Assembly (NCBI GenBank): GCA_037951105.1
Contig: JBAMJV010003999.1
Location: forward strand, 1 to 64,000
Direction: 5' to 3'
Length of the DNA: 64,000 nt
From: Echinarachnius parma
Lineage: Eukaryota > Echinodermata > Echinoidea > Clypeasteroida > Echinarachniidae
Shown: positions 63,612-64,000 of the stretch, one piece after another
How the letters are laid out: each line of letters starts with the position of its first letter
How positions within the stretch are numbered: the stretch's first letter is position 1
Notes under the pieces: generated by a model
The model's input: the letters and a program-made list of their open reading frames with translations, nothing else
The model's database searches: none
Told to the model about the DNA's origin: nothing
Position numbers and translations under genes: made by a program

Positions 63612-64000
63612 TATGGCTTGGTCACACGATACTTGCGACGACCTCCAACAGCCTGCAACAAGACAAAAGAACTTATGAAGGGCCGATCATGTTCGAAATA
63701 ACTATATGTTACAACAGAATGCAAATATCGCAATAAATTCGGTCTAATTCCCAATTATAGCCATGAATATGTTTTGTGTATTACATTTCGGCTAAAATAA
63801 ACCTTACATCTGATTTATTGTGCTTAATAAGCATTATAAGCCCGGTTTTGGGTTGTTGATCAAACAATAGCACGACCGGTCACGTGGAACGCATGCGCCG
63901 TGTGTTCTCTTGCGACGGCAGGTTCCCGTCGCAAGTCTTGTCGCAAGGTTTTTGAACATCAAAAAGTCGGTTCAAAATCCGTTGCGATCAAAACAATAGA
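63612..64000. other. LINE-D 5' flank; short GTCGCAAG inverted words
   Basis: Upstream of the LINE-D start. Near 63.93 kb, TTGCGACGGCAGGTTCCCGT and CGCAAG form a small hairpin, and CTTGCGAC words recur. No gene is seen; the true 5' end of LINE-D could not be fixed. Confidence 0.4.

Overview
This window is eukaryotic, animal-type DNA. It has no operons or bacterial signals. It has non-LTR retrotransposons, a Penelope-like element, a DIRS-like element, several cut-and-paste transposon superfamilies with exact target-site duplications (TSDs), and four spliced exons of a cell-surface-type Ig/fibronectin-III gene. The repeat mix suggests a marine invertebrate, perhaps an echinoderm, lancelet or hemichordate. 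That is inference from style only; nothing here names a species.

Layout. 1-5.45 kb: tandem arrays (poly-G/poly-C '...GGCGTAGCC' units, a ~142-bp GGGGGCTCC unit) that recur in inverted order, then a 21-bp minisatellite. 5.47-15.7 kb, minus strand: an RNase H-bearing LINE (LINE-B: ORF1, endonuclease, RT, RNase H) split by a CR1/Jockey-like LINE (LINE-A), itself split by hAT-like copy 1. 15.7-29.9 kb: two further copies of the LINE-B family lying head to head, with a Penelope-like element of inverted structure between them. The right copy is split by a TA-flanked mariner-like element and by hAT-like copy 2. 29.9-36 kb: a hairpin/minisatellite module split by a TTAA-type element (itself split by a TA-type element), a decayed stretch, and hAT-like copy 3. 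36.1-41.0 kb: a near-complete but broken two-ORF CR1-like LINE (LINE-C, minus) with a small TTAA-type MITE in it.

41.4-48.9 kb: the only host gene seen, on the plus strand. It has a V-like Ig exon, a second Ig-like exon, an FN3 exon and a 21-nt microexon, all of phase 1-1, so they join in frame. Its introns are full of fold-back elements. No first exon, membrane exon or cytoplasmic exon was found.

49-64 kb: LINE fragments, then LINE-D (minus), which starts with a signal-peptide-like segment and a 2A-like GDVHPNPGP motif. LINE-D is interrupted by a 7.28-kb terminal-inverted-repeat element, which contains a 5.7-kb element with DIRS-type ends (inverted terminal repeats plus an internal complementary region, ICR) and a TTAA-type fold-back MITE. 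I could recognise no RT or recombinase in the DIRS-like body.

Nearly everything here is selfish DNA acting on other selfish DNA. The nesting order can be read directly, because removing each insert and one copy of its TSD restores the host LINE reading frame in several cases.
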